A stretch of 7,110 nt of DNA. Origin: Prevotella sp. CAG:1092 (GTDB lineage Bacteria > Bacteroidota > Bacteroidia > Bacteroidales > Bacteroidaceae). The notes beneath the pieces are model-generated. The model was not told the origin of the DNA. It was given only the letters and a program-made list of their open reading frames with translations, and made no database searches. Of this stretch, positions 5,832-7,110 are shown in pieces. The DNA lies in contig HF994195.1 of NCBI GenBank assembly GCA_000436915.1, positions 10,723 to 17,832 of the forward strand, written 5' to 3'. Made by a program: the position numbers and the translations under genes. The first letter of the stretch is position 1. Every line of letters begins with the position of its first letter.

Positions 5832-7110
5832 ATGCCTATATCTTCTACATCAAATCTAATCACACACCCCAAACATATACTTACCAAGATTTCCATCATC
5901 CTTGGCATGCTGATATTGTTTTGCCTCACGCCTGCGGTTGCTCATATCGTTGGAGACAATGGCGCTACCAATATCCAAGGCGACAAGATGATAGCATATC
6001 CTGGCGGCAAGGCTTTCTTTTTCCGCTTGTATCTTTCTGATAAGCATAATACGCCCTACTCTCTCGACAATCCAAGCGAATTTCTTTCGCCTAAAGCCAT
6101 CACTCGCCGCAATCGTCAGCAGCTATGCATCGACTCTACAGATATTCCTGTAGTAAAACAATATATTGATGCCATAGCTAATAGCGGACTTCAGGTTGTA
6201 GGCACAAGCCGATGGCACAACACGGTTTTGGTTCGCACCAAGGATGCCGATATACAGTCTATCACAGCCTCCTTGCCCTTCATTACAAAATCAGAGCTTG
6301 TATTCACCACTCCTGATTCCATACTGCCTACTCATCGTAAAACATATCATGAGAGCCTATTGCCTACTCCTCTTGTAAATAACAAGAGCACTTTCTATGG
6401 TGCTGCTGACATGCAGATTTCAGCCATTAATGGTAAGCAACTGCATGCTAAAGGCTTCCGCGGAAAAGGAATGACGATAGCCATCCTGGATGGTGGTTTT
6501 ATGAATGTCGACCGCATACCATCACTAAAGAATGCTAACATCATCTGCAAACGCAATTTCGTGGCTGATGGTTGCAAGGATGTTTGCAATGAAATAGATC
6601 ATGGCACCAAGGTGCTGTCAACCATGGCTACCAGCGAGCCAAACGTCTTCGTAGGCACCGCTCCCGCTGCTCGCTATTTACTGCTACGAAGTGAAGACTA
6701 TAACACCGAGTCGCGTGTGGAAGAAGACTATTGGACTATGGCTGCCGAATATGCCGACTCTATGGGTGTCGACATCATCAACTCCTCGCTTGGCTACCAT
6801 CACTACGACAACGACACTCCGTCTACTGCCTATCGCTATAGCCAACTTGATGGCAAGACTACTTTCATCTCGCAGTCGGCATCTATGTTAGCTCGTAAGG
6901 GCATCATTCTTGTAAATAGTGCAGGCAACGAGGGTATCGGCACATGGAAGAAGATTAATTTCCCTGCCGATGCCACAGACATTCTTTCTGTTGGTGCCAT
7001 ACGTCCAGACAGCGTGAATGCAGCCTTTAGTTCTATCGGTAATACTGTCGATGGAAGAATTAAACCTGATGTCATGGCTCCTGGTGCTCCAGCTGCAGTT
7101 ATCACAGGCA
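5832..7110 (+). CDS. Secreted subtilisin-like (S8) serine protease, N-terminal 426 residues (runs off right edge)
   Basis: The frame opens at ATG 5832 and stays open to the edge (426 codons plus one base). The N-terminus is a Sec signal peptide: basic residues K14 and K19, hydrophobic core ISIILGMLILFCL (20-32), and likely signal peptidase I cleavage after AVA (35-37). Residues about 52-160 form the N-terminal domain seen in many Bacteroidetes S8 proteases, with YSLDNPSEFLSPKAITRRNR (76-95), IDSTDIPV (100-107) and VVGTSRWHNTVLVR (122-135). The peptidase domain starts near 190. It shows the catalytic aspartate in AILDGG (D220), the catalytic histidine in DHGTKV (H257), INSSLGY (316-322), and the oxyanion asparagine in NSAGNEG (N366). 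KPDVMAPG (411-418) is the segment that precedes the GTS motif, so the catalytic serine should lie just outside. It is probably periplasmic, surface or extracellular; a C-terminal type IX sorting domain cannot be checked here. A good promoter lies at 5777-5808, diverging from the MATE gene. Confidence 0.93.
   Translation, partial: MPISSTSNLITHPKHILTKISIILGMLILFCLTPAVAHIVGDNGATNIQGDKMIAYPGGKAFFFRLYLSDKHNTPYSLDNPSEFLSPKAITRRNRQQLCIDSTDIPVVKQYIDAIANSGLQVVGTSRWHNTVLVRTKDADIQSITASLPFITKSELVFTTPDSILPTHRKTYHESLLPTPLVNNKSTFYGAADMQISAINGKQLHAKGFRGKGMTIAILDGGFMNVDRIPSLKNANIICKRNFVADGCKDVCNEIDHGTKVLSTMATSEPNVFVGTAPAARYLLLRSEDYNTESRVEEDYWTMAAEYADSMGVDIINSSLGYHHYDNDTPSTAYRYSQLDGKTTFISQSASMLARKGIILVNSAGNEGIGTWKKINFPADATDILSVGAIRPDSVNAAFSSIGNTVDGRIKPDVMAPGAPAAVITG

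Noticed and set aside
1..7110. Searched for tRNA/rRNA genes, CRISPR arrays, insertion sequences, phage or toxin-antitoxin genes.
   Set aside because: No cloverleaf, spaced direct-repeat array, transposase motif or small paired genes were seen; nearly all the window is occupied by the eight genes listed.

Overview
The window looks like chromosomal DNA from a Bacteroidales bacterium, most likely of the Prevotella/Segatella type. Support comes from moderate G+C, A-rich leaders mostly without Shine-Dalgarno sequences, a Bacteroidetes-type promoter (TTTG, 20 bp, TAAATTTG), and protein families with a strong Bacteroidetes flavour: the MATE transporter beginning LELGTKPVGKLL, the FdtA-type cupin beside a FemAB-like GNAT, and an S8 protease with the DNPSEFLSPKAITRR-type N-terminal domain. 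The genus is an inference; the sequence alone does not prove it.

Layout. Seven genes are on the minus strand and one on the plus strand. In minus-strand transcription order (right to left): a MATE-family efflux transporter (4309-5685), a cytidylate-kinase-like P-loop protein overlapping it by 17 bp (3705-4325), a YfcE-type metallophosphoesterase 9 nt further on (3195-3695), a 71-nt gap, dTDP-glucose 4,6-dehydratase rfbB (1990-3123), formate-dependent GAR transformylase purT 3 nt later (805-1986), a 75-nt gap holding a near-palindromic hairpin (741-790), an FdtA/QdtA-type sugar 3,4-ketoisomerase (328-729), and the start of a GNAT/FemAB-like acyltransferase that runs off the left edge (1-293). 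Diverging from the MATE gene, a secreted subtilisin-like (S8) protease starts at 5832 and runs off the right edge before its catalytic serine.

How the genes fit together. RfbB makes dTDP-4-keto-6-deoxyglucose, which is the substrate of the FdtA-type ketoisomerase. With the GNAT gene this looks like the edge of a dTDP-aminosugar (Fuc3NAc/Qui3NAc-like) pathway for surface glycans; an aminotransferase would be expected beyond the left edge. purT, a purine-synthesis gene, sits between the two sugar genes. The MATE, kinase-like and phosphoesterase genes are packed tightly enough to be one transcription unit. The 146-bp divergent region (5686-5831) holds facing promoters separated by a 22-bp tandem repeat and is the most interesting regulatory stretch here. 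I found no RNA genes, insertion sequences, phage genes or CRISPR arrays, and no clearly novel multi-gene system; most of the window is recognisable metabolism.
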